In this document: one piece after another, positions 1 to 11,239 of the stretch
Position numbering within the stretch: the first letter of the stretch is position 1
Layout of the letters: each line of letters begins with the position of its first letter
Assembly (NCBI GenBank): GCA_009809945.1
Contig: WTPW01000561.1
Coordinates: forward strand, 144,592-208,591
From: Gigaspora margarita
Taxonomy: Eukaryota > Glomeromycota > Glomeromycetes > Diversisporales > Gigasporaceae
DNA: 64,000 nucleotides
Direction of reading: 5' to 3'
Translations under genes and position numbers: made by a program
The notes under the pieces: generated by a model
The model's input: the letters and a program-made list of their open reading frames with translations, nothing else
What the model was told of the DNA's origin: nothing
The model's database searches: none

Positions 1-345
1 AAAAAAAAAAAAAAATTAAGTTAAATCGAAATCGAAATGAAAAAAAAAAGATCAAAAAATAAAAAAAAATAGATCCGGTAGATCTTTGCTAGATATGCAA
101 AGATTATTAATTGCGCAGATTTATAACGAAAATCTGTTATAGCGATTAATATCCATTAATCGTTATATATCGGTTTTAATAAATACGATAAGAATCGATT
201 AATAGATATATAGCGATTTATATTTATTTACGCTATATATCGATTATAGATATATATCGATATATAACTAGTTTATCGATATATATCGTTAATTTTTAAT
301 CGATATATATCGATTGATTGTTATATATCGATAATTATCAATATA
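1..345. repeat. AT-rich tract with clustered cgatatatatcg palindromes
   Basis: Starts with poly-A. From about 120 to 345 the self-complementary motif cgatatatatcg and close variants (gttatatatcg, cgctatatatcg) recur many times within about 200 bases. No coding frame. The motif could fold into small hairpins. No function is assigned. Confidence 0.55.
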
Positions 346-520
346 AAAAATTTCCCGATGTGGATAATAAGTTTTGTCAACAGACTAATATCTTATCATT
401 TTTAAAAATGCAGTTTTAAATTATATATATATAAATTATAGTGGCTAAGATAATTTTGTAAAAAAATTTTAGATATTTTTATTAGATAATTTTTAAATCA
501 ATTATGTAATTTATAAATGA

Positions 521-860
521 GTTTACTAAAACACACTACTAGTGTTCAACACTAGTATATGGTATAATGTAAAGATCAATATAAAAAAATAAACAAAAAA
601 ATAAACAATAATTGAATTTAATAAATGTTAAGTTAGAGGTTAGAGTGAAGCATAGTATATAGTAAATTTCACAAGAAATTTTTTTTTTAAAAAAAAGGTG
701 GTTTCATAGATAAAATTTTGAGTTAGAAGGTATTTTTTAAAAAAATAGCAAAATAGCAAAAAATTTATATTATACAAGATCTTTACATTACACTGCATTA
801 AAAAAATATGATTAGTAAAAATCATTGTAGTGTTGGCACTAGTGGTGCATTTTAGTTAAC
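521..860. mobile_element. MITE-like element, about 33-bp imperfect TIRs
   Basis: The left end (gtttactaaaacacactact...) matches the reverse complement of the right end (gttaactaaaatgcaccact...) over about 33 bases at roughly 80 percent. Similarity resumes inside around gtaatgtaaagatc (566-579 and its inverse at 779-792), so both arms are extended inverted repeats. A possible duplicated flank, tttataaat, lies at 510-518 and 864-872, a few bases outside the TIRs. There is no coding capacity. Superfamily uncertain. Confidence 0.55.
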
Positions 861-1771
861 TTGTTTATAAATATATAATTTATTTTTAAATTAAAGTATT
901 AAATTTAAAAAATTTATAATTTAAAATTTTTTTGTTTATTTATATTTTGCAAAGCTATATTTTATTTATTTAAATATTTTTATAAATTTTATAAATAAAA
1001 ATAATAAGAATTAATTTAGTTATACCTGTAGGGGTACATTAAATTTTTTGTATCCATTATTTTGATCATATGATATTACATACAAAACTAGTAATACTGA
1101 TGCTATTTAAAATTAGGGTAAGAGCTATGTGAGGATTAGGGTTTGGCTATTATATAGTAAAATTATTTAAAAAAAAACTTTTTATTAATGCACAAAAGGT
1201 GGTTTAGTATATAGTTTCTTGTAATATAAGTGATTTTTGTCAAAATGAACATTTGTTTTGAATTTATCTGATCATGTAATGTTACACCTGATATTGAATT
1301 TTGGTAGTGATCTATAGATCACATAATGTGGGTATATGTACTTTTGGTTACATATAAATAATCCCAAATAATAATTTTGCAAAAATTATTGTTTATAACT
1401 ATTCTAATTTCAAATAAAATTATTAAGGGTAGTTCACCTCTAAAGAGGTAAAAAAATTGCAGATCTTATAATAAACAAAAATGGAATTCATATGTTTTTT
1501 AATAGTACAGAAATCTAGCTTGCTTATATATAAAAGTATTTTTTATATAACCTTTTTTTAGCTTCTAATAAAAGTTGTAAGACTAATTTTTCTAATTCTA
1601 ATAGAAGTAAATTCATTAAAATTGGTTGGATAAATCACGAGATATGAGTATGTTTTGATTTTTTACTATAGGGCTTTTTTTTAAGAACACATTTATATAA
1701 GATTCCATTTCTATATAAGGCAATTAGTAAATTTCTGCTGATTTTTACTATGAAATTTATACTCTTCAACT
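861..1771. other. AT-rich intergenic DNA, no gene seen
   Basis: No supported coding region. Part of it (about 1280-1310, gttacacctgat...gaattttg) resembles 41375-41400 inside another TIR element, so this stretch probably includes an old diverged relative of that element. Its ends are too decayed to place. Confidence 0.4.
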
Positions 1772-2084
1772 TAGAAATGGCAAAGTTCTTAAGTTCAGGA
1801 CTTTAGGAACTGGGTTTGGGACCTGGTCTTTAAAGACTAGGTTCTAATTTTAGGACCTAGATCCATAGGTCCACAATAGGTCCTAATATAGAACTTAAAA
1901 ATATTAGTAATAAAACAGTAAACAACAAATTTTAATTGGTTAGAAAGTATTCCAAGGACTTAATCCTATTGGTCAGGCATAAGTTCTAGGACTTATTATA
2001 TGAGGACCTGGTCTTTAGATCTGTGTGATAGGCCTTACAAGTCCTAGGATCAAGACCGGACCTGAACTGACTTTACCATTCCTA
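1772..2084. mobile_element. hAT-type MITE with perfect 8-bp target duplication
   Basis: The TIRs are tagaaatggcaaagtt at the left and taggaatggtaaagtc (reverse complement) at the right. The element is flanked by the identical octamer cttcaact (1764-1771 and 2085-2092). An 8-bp duplication with T-A-G-led TIRs is the hAT hallmark. Inside, motifs of the type aggacctggtctttaga and their inverses are spread along both arms, giving a long imperfect hairpin. At 313 bp it has no transposase and must have been moved in trans. Confidence 0.85.
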
Positions 2085-2278
2085 CTTCAACTGCAGACTA
2101 TCTCTTAATTTTATTTAAAATAACAAAAAATTAAATTACTATACAGATAAATTTTTACTAAATTTAGTAAATAAATTACTATATATAATTTATAATAAAA
2201 TTACTTCAAATAATTATAAATAAAATTTATTTTTTATAAATTTTATTTATATAAATATAGTTTATTTTTTTGATTATA

Positions 2279-2677
2279 TGATGCTGGAAGCCTATACTCA
2301 ATACATTTCAATTTTTAAATTGCTATAGTTTTTTGTACAAGAGGTTTTTTAAAAAACTGACTAGTAACTTTATAAAGAAATATTAGTTCTATAACTATGC
2401 CAAATATTTTTTTTGAAAACCTTCTGTATAAAAAGCTAATGCATTTTAAAAATTACTATTGTTTTATATATAATTACTATGTGTTTCAATTTTAATTAAC
2501 TTTAAAGTACTATAACTTTTTATAAAAGCAACATTTTAAAAATCTGACTAGTAACTTTGTTTGCTATGATAAGCTCTACAAGTTTGCCAAATAGCTTTTA
2601 AAAATATTGTCTTTATAAAAAGATGATGCATTTCAAAGTTACTCTATTTTATTGTCTAGTATAGGCTTCTAGCACCA
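2279..2677. mobile_element. TA-flanked TIR element with an internal duplication
   Basis: The left end tgatgctggaagcctatact matches the reverse complement of the right end (tggtgctagaagcctatact) at 18 of 20 bases. TA dinucleotides flank both ends, as expected of Tc1/mariner-like insertions. Between the TIRs lie two diverged direct copies of about 150-180 bp, each containing ctgactagtaactttgt or a variant and gccaaatan-ttt. No coding capacity. Confidence 0.65.
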
Positions 2678-2929
2678 TATAATATTTTGTATTAAATAAA
2701 TATTTTTAATATGAATAATTTAATTTAAATTTTTATAATAATAAATTTTAATTGGTTAAATTAATAAATTAAAATCTAATTTTTAACAACTACCTGATTA
2801 AAACTAACTAAAATTTTTTTTACAAATTCATTATAATTACTATATTTATATATATATAATTTAAAACTGTTTTTTAAAAATATCATGATATTGATCTACT
2901 AACAAAAATTATCATTTCATATACGTAAA

Positions 2930-3730
2930 TCAGTATAAGGGTTAATTTTATAAATTTGGTTAACAATTATTGAAATACAGTATTTAATTTTGTATTTAAA
3001 ATATTTTATTTAAAATAAATAATCTGCATCTATTGACTCTCGATAAATATATCCTTCAAAAATTTATGATTACTTGTCAATTATAGGGCATTTCATTATA
3101 AGCTTTTAATGTAATACTTGTTAGATTCATCAAAATTTGAAGTAGAATATTGTAGAACTCTATATTTATGTATTGTATTGCTTTATTACCAAAATTACAA
3201 CTTTTTTATGTATTCTTTCAACTTCTCCTATTTGCTATTTAAAAATATAAAATTAGTTCTAAAATAAAAATATAAATAAGATTAAATAATTACCAATCAT
3301 GCAGGAGGTATCCTACACAAATATTCAACCAATAATGGAATAAAAAAATTGATTAGTTATACAAACAAAATTTTATCAATGAATATAATATTAAATATGT
3401 TTAAAATTAATTCACCTAATATAATAGATAAGAAATAGTCAAAATTTAATTTATTGTAGAAATTTAAATCTGTTCAAATATTTATCACCAACTATCAAAG
3501 ATTTTTTTTCTATAATTTGATTAGCATGTTTTTGTGACCTTCTTGGTATTGAACTCATGCAGGAGATGAAACTCAAAGTTTTGATCTATATATTGGTATT
3601 GAAAAAGTAAATAGAGATATAAAATTTGGATCTAATAAGATTTCTAATAAACATTGTTTTTCATAATTTTTAGGTTACAACTGATCTTGTTGTAATTTAA
3701 TTAGTAGCAGTCACATGATTTGTCACATCC
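2930..3730. repeat. Dispersed repeat, copy 1 (homologue of 30545-31300)
   Basis: About 750 bases align with 30545-31300 and partly with 25800-26150. Shared landmarks in order are gggttaattttataaatttgg, gactctcgat, gtagaactctatatttatg, tgtattctttcaacttctc and gcaggaggtatcctacac. In the copy at 25.8-26.1 kb part of this sequence reads as exons on the minus strand. Here the frame is broken, so this copy is a decayed gene fragment or ancient segmental duplication. Confidence 0.65.
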
Positions 3731-4404
3731 AAAATTTTATCATATAATTTTCATAAATTACACAAATTGACGAATTTACATTTTTGAAATTTTACCTGAC
3801 ACCTTAGTTTTAATTCACAATGTTTCTTAAGACAAACCTGTAGCTATAGTTTTTACTAACTAGAAAATATAAAATATATAAAAAATAAACCGTTTTGTAT
3901 AAAGTAATATGGTTTCAAAAGTATGCAATTATTTTGCTTTTTTTTGTTTGATCTTTCTTCAGTTTGCAAATACCTGATATAAAAAGTAGATCATTAGATG
4001 TGCCGAAGTGAGAGCTTTTGCCAAAATACATCTGTGAAGGGCTAGTACATTATAAAAATGATGATAAAAATTAAGAAAAACTGTTTCATGAATAGGTAGG
4101 TCATATTAATTTAACATTTTTTTTATATAATTTGCACATTTCTGCCTTCAATTTCAAAGTGCTTTCACTAATATAAATTATATGCTCATCCTGATAATAG
4201 CTAATTTTTATTTTATTATAGATTAACATATATATTATATCTTTTCACCTATTTATAATCTCTTTTGCAAATGTAAATCCTTTAAGACAGCTTTTTGGGG
4301 TAGTTTAGTTAGTTTTTCTTTTCTTTGTCTTGGCTAATTTGCTTATAGACTTTTTCTAGTTCTTGGTTTTCATAAGTGAACTCAGCTTTCTTCTCAGAGA
4401 TTTT

Positions 4405-4551
4405 CTAGTAAGTTTCATAAATAATCTTTTTCATTTTTAAAATAATTTTAGAGGGATTGGATGTTTTCCAACTTAAAAACATGAGGAGCAAATTTTTCTC
4501 CTGTTCTTGTTTTAGAAGAGAGCAAATAGTTGCGTACTTTTTGGGTTCCAT
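4405..4551 (-). pseudogene. Short lysine-rich open frame, probably a gene fragment
   Basis: An ATG at 4551-4549 opens a 48-codon frame beginning MEPKKYATICSLLKQEQEK and ending at TAG (4407-4405). The same frame continues past the stop for about 30 codons of coding-like, charged sequence (KKAEFTYENQELEKVYKQ). The stop may be a mutation, or it may lie in an intron whose acceptor is the ctag just before that stretch. Family not recognised. Chance cannot be excluded. Confidence 0.3.
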
Positions 4552-4739
4552 GATTGAATGAATATATATTAACTTAATAATATATTTATTTTATATATAA
4601 GGGTATATGCTATTTATTCTTATAGGATTTTTCTTTGGCCTTTTATTTTTTACTTGCAGCTCCTGATGCTTTTGATTTAAATCCACTTTTTCAACAACTT
4701 TGAATTATGAGAATGTAGTTATTATGGTGACAATAGTTT

Positions 4740-5030
4740 TTTTTTTGTTTGAGAAAGTAGCAAGTCATACTACAAATGATATAATTGGATGCTATCTAAA
4801 TTTTAGAAATGAGATAGTAATTTATACTAAAAATGGAATTAATTTAAGTAACCAACATTTAGAATTATATGTTGTGTTTTTTAAACCAAATAGACAGAAA
4901 TTTAATAACTATATAAAATATTTTAGGAATTGTATGCCATCTACATAGCAATTTCAAAGGCATTCTATATCCTTGGGTTTAGATTGCAAGATGGGTTAGT
5001 AAAAGTAAACTTTGGCAACATTATTCTGGT
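4740..5030 (+). pseudogene. Fossil of a SPRY-domain protein gene
   Basis: The frame near 4770-4860 reads NDIIGCYLNFRNEIVIYTKN followed by GINL. This matches the SPRY core pattern D-V-I-G-C...N...FYTKNG...L. Further on, in a shifted frame (about 4950-5018), come FKGILYPWV and, after another shift, LVKVNFGN. These correspond to the C-terminal SPRY strand signature LYPxVG...IxVNFG. The pieces occur in the right order, with an extra 35 codons between them and at least two frame breaks. SPRY domains are protein-interaction modules, common as RanBPM-like proteins in fungi. No intact start or full domain is present, so this is a dead copy. Confidence 0.6.
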
Positions 5031-5743
5031 AAATTTATTCAAAGTGTTTAACATATGCGCCGATCTGTGGAATTAGACCTTACTGATCTGCAAATAATCA
5101 CATGATGATTGGATAAAAATTGAAAAAAGCTACGTCAAATGTATTTTCCCACCCGAAAAAAACAACAAAACATATAACAACCCATTTCTCCCACCCAAAA
5201 CCCATTTCTTTTTTTTTAGAAAGCAATAGAATCTAATTAAACATATTAATAAATACAGAAATATATAAATACTATTATGTACATAAAAAATATATTAAGT
5301 TAAAATTCATTATTCGAAGCATATAAAAGAAGCTATTTGATTTGTAAAAATTTATATTTAATCTTTTTTCTTATTATTATATTGTATAACTGATTCATTT
5401 TGTTTATATTTATTTATTTAGGTGAATATTTAGTCTATATTGAGCTATTTTCAAATATGACCTCAATAAGTATTGCTCGGGGTCCTTATATGATACTGTG
5501 TTCGTATCTAATGTGTTCATTTATAATGTATATATTAGTTACCAAATTCGAAAGTTTGTCATAAAATAAAAAAAAAGCCCAAATATTTATTTCAGTATTT
5601 ATTATTTATTTAATTGTTTTCATCCCGAATTAGTCAAAAATCTTTATTAAATATATTTTTGTAATTTACATGAACGATATTAGAGTGAATCAGAATTAAA
5701 GTTGATTTCGAATTATATTAAAATACTGTATGTACTATTATAT
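5031..5743. other. Intergenic DNA without recognised features
   Basis: AT-rich non-coding sequence. No supported gene, RNA or element boundary was seen. Confidence 0.5.
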
Positions 5744-6118
5744 GGGGCACAGTCAATTAAAACACGGCTTATGGCTTTTTTTCCATTTTGAGAAAATCAC
5801 GTTTGAAATTTAGTGTAACAACAATAATGATGTTCTATTATTAGTATAACCTGTTTGATCTGCATGAATTAGCCAATCATACAAGCTCTTTTCTAGGACT
5901 ATGCAGCAAGGATCAACAAGCTAATTTCTAAAATCTATTTTTAGATCGCTTCTATTTACATACGGCAATTAGAAAAATAGGCATCGACAAAAATTTTATT
6001 ATGTAAATCGATGCTTTAAATGCTAAATTATATAGTTGAATGCATGCTTTATTTGATAGTGTTGTTAACTCATTTTTGCAAAAAATGCCATAAGCCGTGT
6101 TTTAATTGACCGCCCCCC
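5744..6118. mobile_element. TIR element with G-run termini (ggggc...agtcaattaaaacacgg)
   Basis: The left end ggggcacagtcaattaaaac and the reverse complement of the right end ggggggcggtcaattaaaac agree closely. Identity then continues through acggcttatggc, so the TIR is about 32 bp. Both sides are flanked by atat (5740-5743 and 6119-6122), a TA or 4-bp target duplication. 375 bp, no coding capacity. The G-run-plus-gtcaat end resembles the element at 11449-11696. Confidence 0.75.
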
Positions 6119-6281
6119 ATATGCAAGACTAGTATAAGCTAAAATATACAAAGTTAATTCATCGTTTATACTTTCGTAAAGCCTTAAGCACTAAGGGTTT
6201 AACAGGAGATCTGAAAAGAGTTTTGAAAACCAACAATGAATACTGTAATCATATGTATAAAAAAAAAAAAAAAAAAAAAAA

Positions 6282-6962
6282 CACTTCCATCGGTAATAGC
6301 ATCTAGCATGTTCCACTAGCGTTCTTTATCTCTGCCAATTTTTTGGTTAGATGTTCTACTAGCATTCTGATAGTAAATATAGTGCCTTATATTCACCGTT
6401 TTCAACTCCAATTCCATTTCAATAACAATATCCAACATTATATATTCAACTGTGTTCACGTTTTGCCTGACCTTTTCAACTCCAAGATAACATTATGAAT
6501 CTTACATTTCGTTCAACAATTAGTTGTTAACAACTACTACTATTATCAAAGCAAAAAAGGCACAAAATACTACTTACCATTTTTAACTCCAAATTCTATT
6601 TCAATAACAATATCCAAATATTATGTGTTTTACTAACGATCATGTTTTCCTGATTTGTTTGATAGTAAATGGAATGCCTTATGCTCGCCCTTTTCAATTC
6701 CAATTCCATTTGATAACAATACCCAACAACATGTGTTCCACTAGTGTTTGCATTTTATCTAATTTTTTTGATGGTAAATAGAATACTTCCTTTATGTTCA
6801 TATTTTTCAACTCTAATTCCATTCAATAACAATCTCAACATCATGTGTTCCACTAGTGATCACATTTCGTCTAACTTGTTTAATAATAAGTGAAATGTCT
6901 TGTATTTGCCCTTTTCAACTCGAATACCGTTTTGGCAAAATGATGAATGAACGGCATAAGTA
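6282..6962 (-). pseudogene. Decayed Sel1-repeat protein gene
   Basis: On the minus strand this region is a tandem array of five to six units of roughly 110-120 bases. Fragments in shifting frames keep the Sel1 signature: VGYCYQ then NGIGIEKGEHKAF, CQNGIRVEKGKYKTF, and VEKYEHKG. On the plus strand this appears as the recurring cttttcaactccaattccat, the same string seen in the intact Sel1-kinase genes of this window. Frameshifts and stops interrupt every unit. Sel1 repeats are 36-44 residue alpha-helical scaffolds for protein binding. No kinase domain was found next to it, so either a Sel1-only gene decayed or the kinase half was lost. Confidence 0.7.
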
Positions 6963-7927
6963 TTGTATATATAAGACAGTAAAAAATAAATTAAATAAAA
7001 AAAAATTCAGTTCACTTACTGAGATAAAATAAAATTCAAGCTTGAGATAAATAGGATCTATATTAATTAAACATGGGCGTATCTGGATTGCCTATTATGA
7101 ATGCAAGATGTGCATACTCTTCAAAGTTTTCACCTTAGTGACAAGAAATTTCAGCTGTATACTAGACCCGGGGTCTATTATAGGATTTAAAATTGGTGAA
7201 ATGTAAAAGACCTCGGGTCTTGTATATGGTGATTTATGGTAATGTAAGTAAAAGAAATTCTGTAACTACATAGTGATATTATTTCATAACTAAATTTAAT
7301 TGGTTTATCAGTGTGTCAAATTACTGACGCACTATGTATGTACTGTATATCGAAAAAATTTAATTGGCTAATACAGTGTCAAATAACTGACACACCCTAA
7401 AAGTCAAATTTAGGTGCGTCAAAAAATTTGGGATGATCTGCAGATCAGCGCATAAGATGTTTTTGGCTTATTTAAAATTGAATTTTGCCTATATACTACT
7501 ATTTAATTGATAGCAATAATGAATGAAGACTTTATAAAAAAATCAAAGAATACAATAATATTAGAATATCAAGATTTATTATAGGTGTATATAAAAATAT
7601 GCTTGTTGGTTTATTTGATAATTTAACAAAATAATGCATTCAAATTAAGCTACTAATGCAAATTATATTTTATTATAGGCTAATATTGATTTCCTTAATA
7701 TCATGAAAAGTTGGTATAAAATATAGTGCCGTATAGGTTTTAAGGGGATTATTGGCCTGTTAAGTTTGAAATTTGAGATTCAAAGATTAACATACTTTGG
7801 CTTTATATTCTTTCCTGTCTATTCATTTAACCACATGATAAACTTGCAAAAAAATTCTAAAGTTCAGTAATTACAGATATGTTTTCAAATAATTTTCATA
7901 TTTTTATTCATTCCTATATCTGTTAAC
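6963..7927. other. Intergenic DNA with a short direct repeat
   Basis: No gene supported. A diverged direct repeat of about 45 bases (aaatttaattgg...acagtgtcaaataactgac) occurs at about 7284-7335 and 7349-7400. Palindrome-like agacccggggtct and agacctcgggtct lie near 7162-7225. Confidence 0.45.
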
Positions 7928-8439
7928 CAGTGTTGGAAATCTTATGTTCTTATTTTCTCATGAGAACATCACTTTTAATTTGAGAACATTTACAAAAGTT
8001 AAGATGTTCTCTATTAAATTTTTTTTGAGAACATTAAGTTTGAAAAACATGTTCTCTATGTAAATATATAACGTAATAAAAATTAGAAAAAAACTATTTG
8101 TCACACCTGCAACATGTCACAGCCCATAAGGTCTTAAGGCCTTATTAATATTAAAGTAGGATTAAGTTAAAGTTAGGTCAAAATTAATACAGAATTGCAA
8201 GAGGATCATTTTTTGGTAGAAGTGCAATAGGTGTTATCTTAGTAAAATTTTGAGTTATAATTATACCTGTGACAAATAAGGCGCATTGCAGGGTGCAACA
8301 AATAGATTCCTCCTAAAAATTATTATTATTAAACTAATAGTTTAAATATTAAGTTCATAAATATTTAATTGTTAATTAGTTGAGATAAAGAACATATTAG
8401 TTGTTTTTGAATAACAAAAAAATTTTTAATAATATAATT

Positions 8440-8650
8440 TATTGGTTTATCCATTTTAGTTTTAGTACAATATAGTTGTATAACTACCTTTTTGATTTAC
8501 AGTTATCTATCTATATAATTATCTCCCCTATAATAACACCTTCTATATAATGATTTATTGGTTTATCCATTTCTAGTTTGGTACAATATAGTTATATGTA
8601 AACTTTGATATAAAGTTATTCATCTATATAATCACCTCTTCTATAATCAT
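8440..8650. repeat. Tandem direct duplication, about 108-bp unit
   Basis: Two diverged copies start at about 8442 and 8550. Each holds atttattggtttatccattt, gtacaatatagtt and ctatctatataat-like strings. It lies inside the 7928-10261 element. Confidence 0.6.
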
Positions 8651-9039
8651 AATGTATTACTGTTTTTTACATTTAGAATACTATTATATAGTCACAACTG
8701 CTTTATAATCAAAATCACTATTATTTTTTTTAAAATTTTAAATACATTTAATAATAAATACCTCTTTATAATCACAAACATAGATAGTTGCTATATATAC
8801 AAGTCTAAATATTATTAAATAAATCGATTTTTATATAATATAAAAAGTTGTTTAGAAGAACAAAGAAACATATAATAAAAATTCACCAATTTATATAAAA
8901 ATTTTATAGTAAGTTTATGTGCTTTCCAAGCAACATTTTTTATTATATAAAAGTTAATTCACTAATTAGATTTAGAATTTAATATATGATAACTATTTGC
9001 ATTCATATATAAAAATTTTTTAAAAAATTTTTTAAATTT

Positions 9040-9410
9040 TTAAATACAAATGCAGATAGTTGTCATATATGACAGTCTAAATTTAACTAAATAAACCAAC
9101 TTTTATATAATATGAAAGTTGTTTGAAAGGACAAAATACACTTACTATAAAATTTTTATGCAAATTGATAAACTTTTAATTAATATGTTTTTTTATTTTA
9201 CTTTTCTGAAAAAAAATATTGTTAATTTTTTTGCAGAATATAAAATAAAGAAATGAATTAATAAAAAATTTTCTAATTTATCTGAAAATTTTAAAGTGTA
9301 TTTTGTCCTCTCAAACAACTTTTTATATTATATAAAAATTTGATTTACTTAATAATATTTAGACATATATATATAACAATTATTTGTATTTGTATATAAA
9401 AAATTTTTTA
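9040..9410. repeat. Long inverted repeat (about 120-bp arms) inside the composite element
   Basis: The arm at 9045-9165 contains gtctaaat...aactaaataaa, ataatatgaaagttgtttg and aggacaaaatacact. It is matched in inverse orientation by 9290-9405. A third, direct copy lies at about 8800-8880, and a fourth, diverged copy at 52590-52690 inside another hAT-like element. This suggests a mobile or subterminal module shared by different elements. Confidence 0.65.
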
Positions 9411-10261
9411 AAAAAATTTTATCTATATTTTATCTCCTTATAATCATGCTTATTTATTATTTTATATAAGGTGATTATATAGAGATAATTTTTGTAAGCA
9501 CACCTTTATTTAATGCCAAATAAGTGCATAACAAAATGCATGATTATATAGGGGGATATCTATATATATATTATTACTTGAATGCCAATGATATCAATAT
9601 CTAATATAAATTTTTAGAGAGCTAACTTCACTATGAAAATAATGTAAATTTTTACAAAAAAATTACTTAACAAACCTTAATTATTTTGATTTTAAACTTT
9701 AGTACTGCATTTTATAATTTAATTGAAAAAACTTTTGAATCTATAAATTCACTAAATTTATTGTAATGAATAAGAATAATACATTCATTATATTTACTAA
9801 ATTTACTTATTTATAGTAATGTTAATAGCTTAGTCAAAAACTAATATACAAGCTAGGTTGAACCAATAACTTTTTCAATATTATATAAAAATTCTCAAAT
9901 ATTAAATTGTATTTTGTTAAAAAAAATATAGATAAAATTTATAGTTTTATTTTATGAATTACTTAGCTTTTTCTATTTATTTTAGTAATTAAATTCTATA
10001 TGTTTTTTTTTATCATTAATATTTTTTTTAAATATATTAAGTTAAAATAAAAATTAAAAATATAAGTAAAAAGAATAAAAGTAAGCAAGTGAGAATGAGA
10101 AAGAGAAAGTAAGAATAAAAAAGTGAGTGAAAAAAGTTTGTAAAGAAGAAAGAGAGAAAAATTTTTTTCTATTTGAGAACATAAAAAAAATTTTGAGAAC
10201 TTTAAATTAAACAAATATGTTCTCATGAGAACATAAATTTCAAAACAGATTTCCAACACTG

Positions 10262-10757
10262 TTGCTATTAACTGCTCGTAGCTATTTTGTCATATATTTA
10301 TCTATATTATAAACTCGCAAAATTTTTAATAGCTCTGAAATGTTTTCATCAGTTGGTAATTTATTGGATAACATTGTTGTATTAAAAGAAAAAAAGAGCT
10401 AAATCAAAATACAATTATTCTTTTATAATTATATATTCATTATTTGAATTATCAATGCTTATTATTAATTAAAGAGAGTTTATTTGGGCAAAATATGGTT
10501 CTATCAGTGTATATGTCATACCTGCTAGATAAACTAGTAATCTGATATGATATATCCATCACATCATGCCAGATAACAAGAATTAACTTGGTATTATTAT
10601 TTTAAATTATTAAATAGATACCAGGTACTAATTTGCCAATTTTTTTAAGAAATTGGTCTTGTTATATCTGATGCTTGAATATATCATGATAGTACATTAT
10701 AATAGTTAGACTTAGAATACAATACAATGGCTGATTTGAGACATAGCATAGTAATTA
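10262..10757. other. Intergenic DNA without recognised features
   Basis: AT-rich and non-coding. No repeat or gene boundary was identified. Confidence 0.5.
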
Positions 10758-11009
10758 GGCCATTTGAATTTATAATTCGTTTAATGTTCCCTTAAGAAGC
10801 TTAAGTGTGGTGGGGGGAGGGGGGTCAAATTAAACAAACATATTAAAATTGCAAAAAATAAGCACATTATTATTGGTTGACTTATAAGCACGTGACTTGT
10901 TGGAATTCTAAAACTAGATGAGCATTCTGATTGGCCTGTTTAATTCTGGGGGAGCTTTTAGAGTTGGTGGGGGGAGAACGTTAAACGAAATTGTAATTTC
11001 AAACAGCCT
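10758..11009. mobile_element. TA-flanked MITE of the aggcc...caaa family, member 1
   Basis: The left end ggccatttgaatttataatt and the reverse complement of the right end aggctgtttgaaattacaat correspond. Similarity extends to cgtttaa(t/c)gttc, about 36 bp in all. TA borders both ends (10756-10757, 11010-11011). Related termini occur at 24401-24764 and 40428-41043, so this is one family with at least three members here. G-rich tracts (ggtggggggagggggg) lie inside. Confidence 0.65.
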
Positions 11010-11239
11010 TAGATTTAGGTATAAGCACAATAGTTAGATTTGTGATATAACATAATAATTAGATTTAGGCATAGACATGATAGTTATATTTGGTATAGTG
11101 GATAAAAAAAAGTGGATATAAATATGGTAAGTTAAAATAATGATTTAAAAATTAATTTAGTTAAATAAAAGAATAATTTTAAAAAGATAATTTTTTTAAA
11201 AAATATAATTGATAATAAGTTAAAAATAATATTACTATA

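Larger units (their letters stand above)
7928..10261. mobile_element. Composite non-autonomous hAT-like element, 2.3 kb
   Basis: The left terminus cagtgttggaaatctta and the reverse complement of the right terminus cagtgttggaaatctgt share 14-15 bases. Both continue into a tctcatgagaacat motif. CAGTG starts are typical of hAT elements. An exact 8-bp flank duplication is not present (ctgttaac left; ctattaac three bases outside the right end). No transposase was found. The interior (8440-9560) is itself built of nested direct and inverted repeats, listed separately. Confidence 0.6.

Noticed and set aside
8099..8310. Possible small TIR element (tttgtcacacctg ... ctgtgacaaat) inside the 2.3-kb element
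   Set aside because: Only about nine bases of inverted match and no target duplication.
9996..10259. Minus-strand open frame of 87 codons at the right end of the 2.3-kb element
   Set aside because: It reads through the TIR and A/T-rich arm; composition is that of low-complexity DNA.
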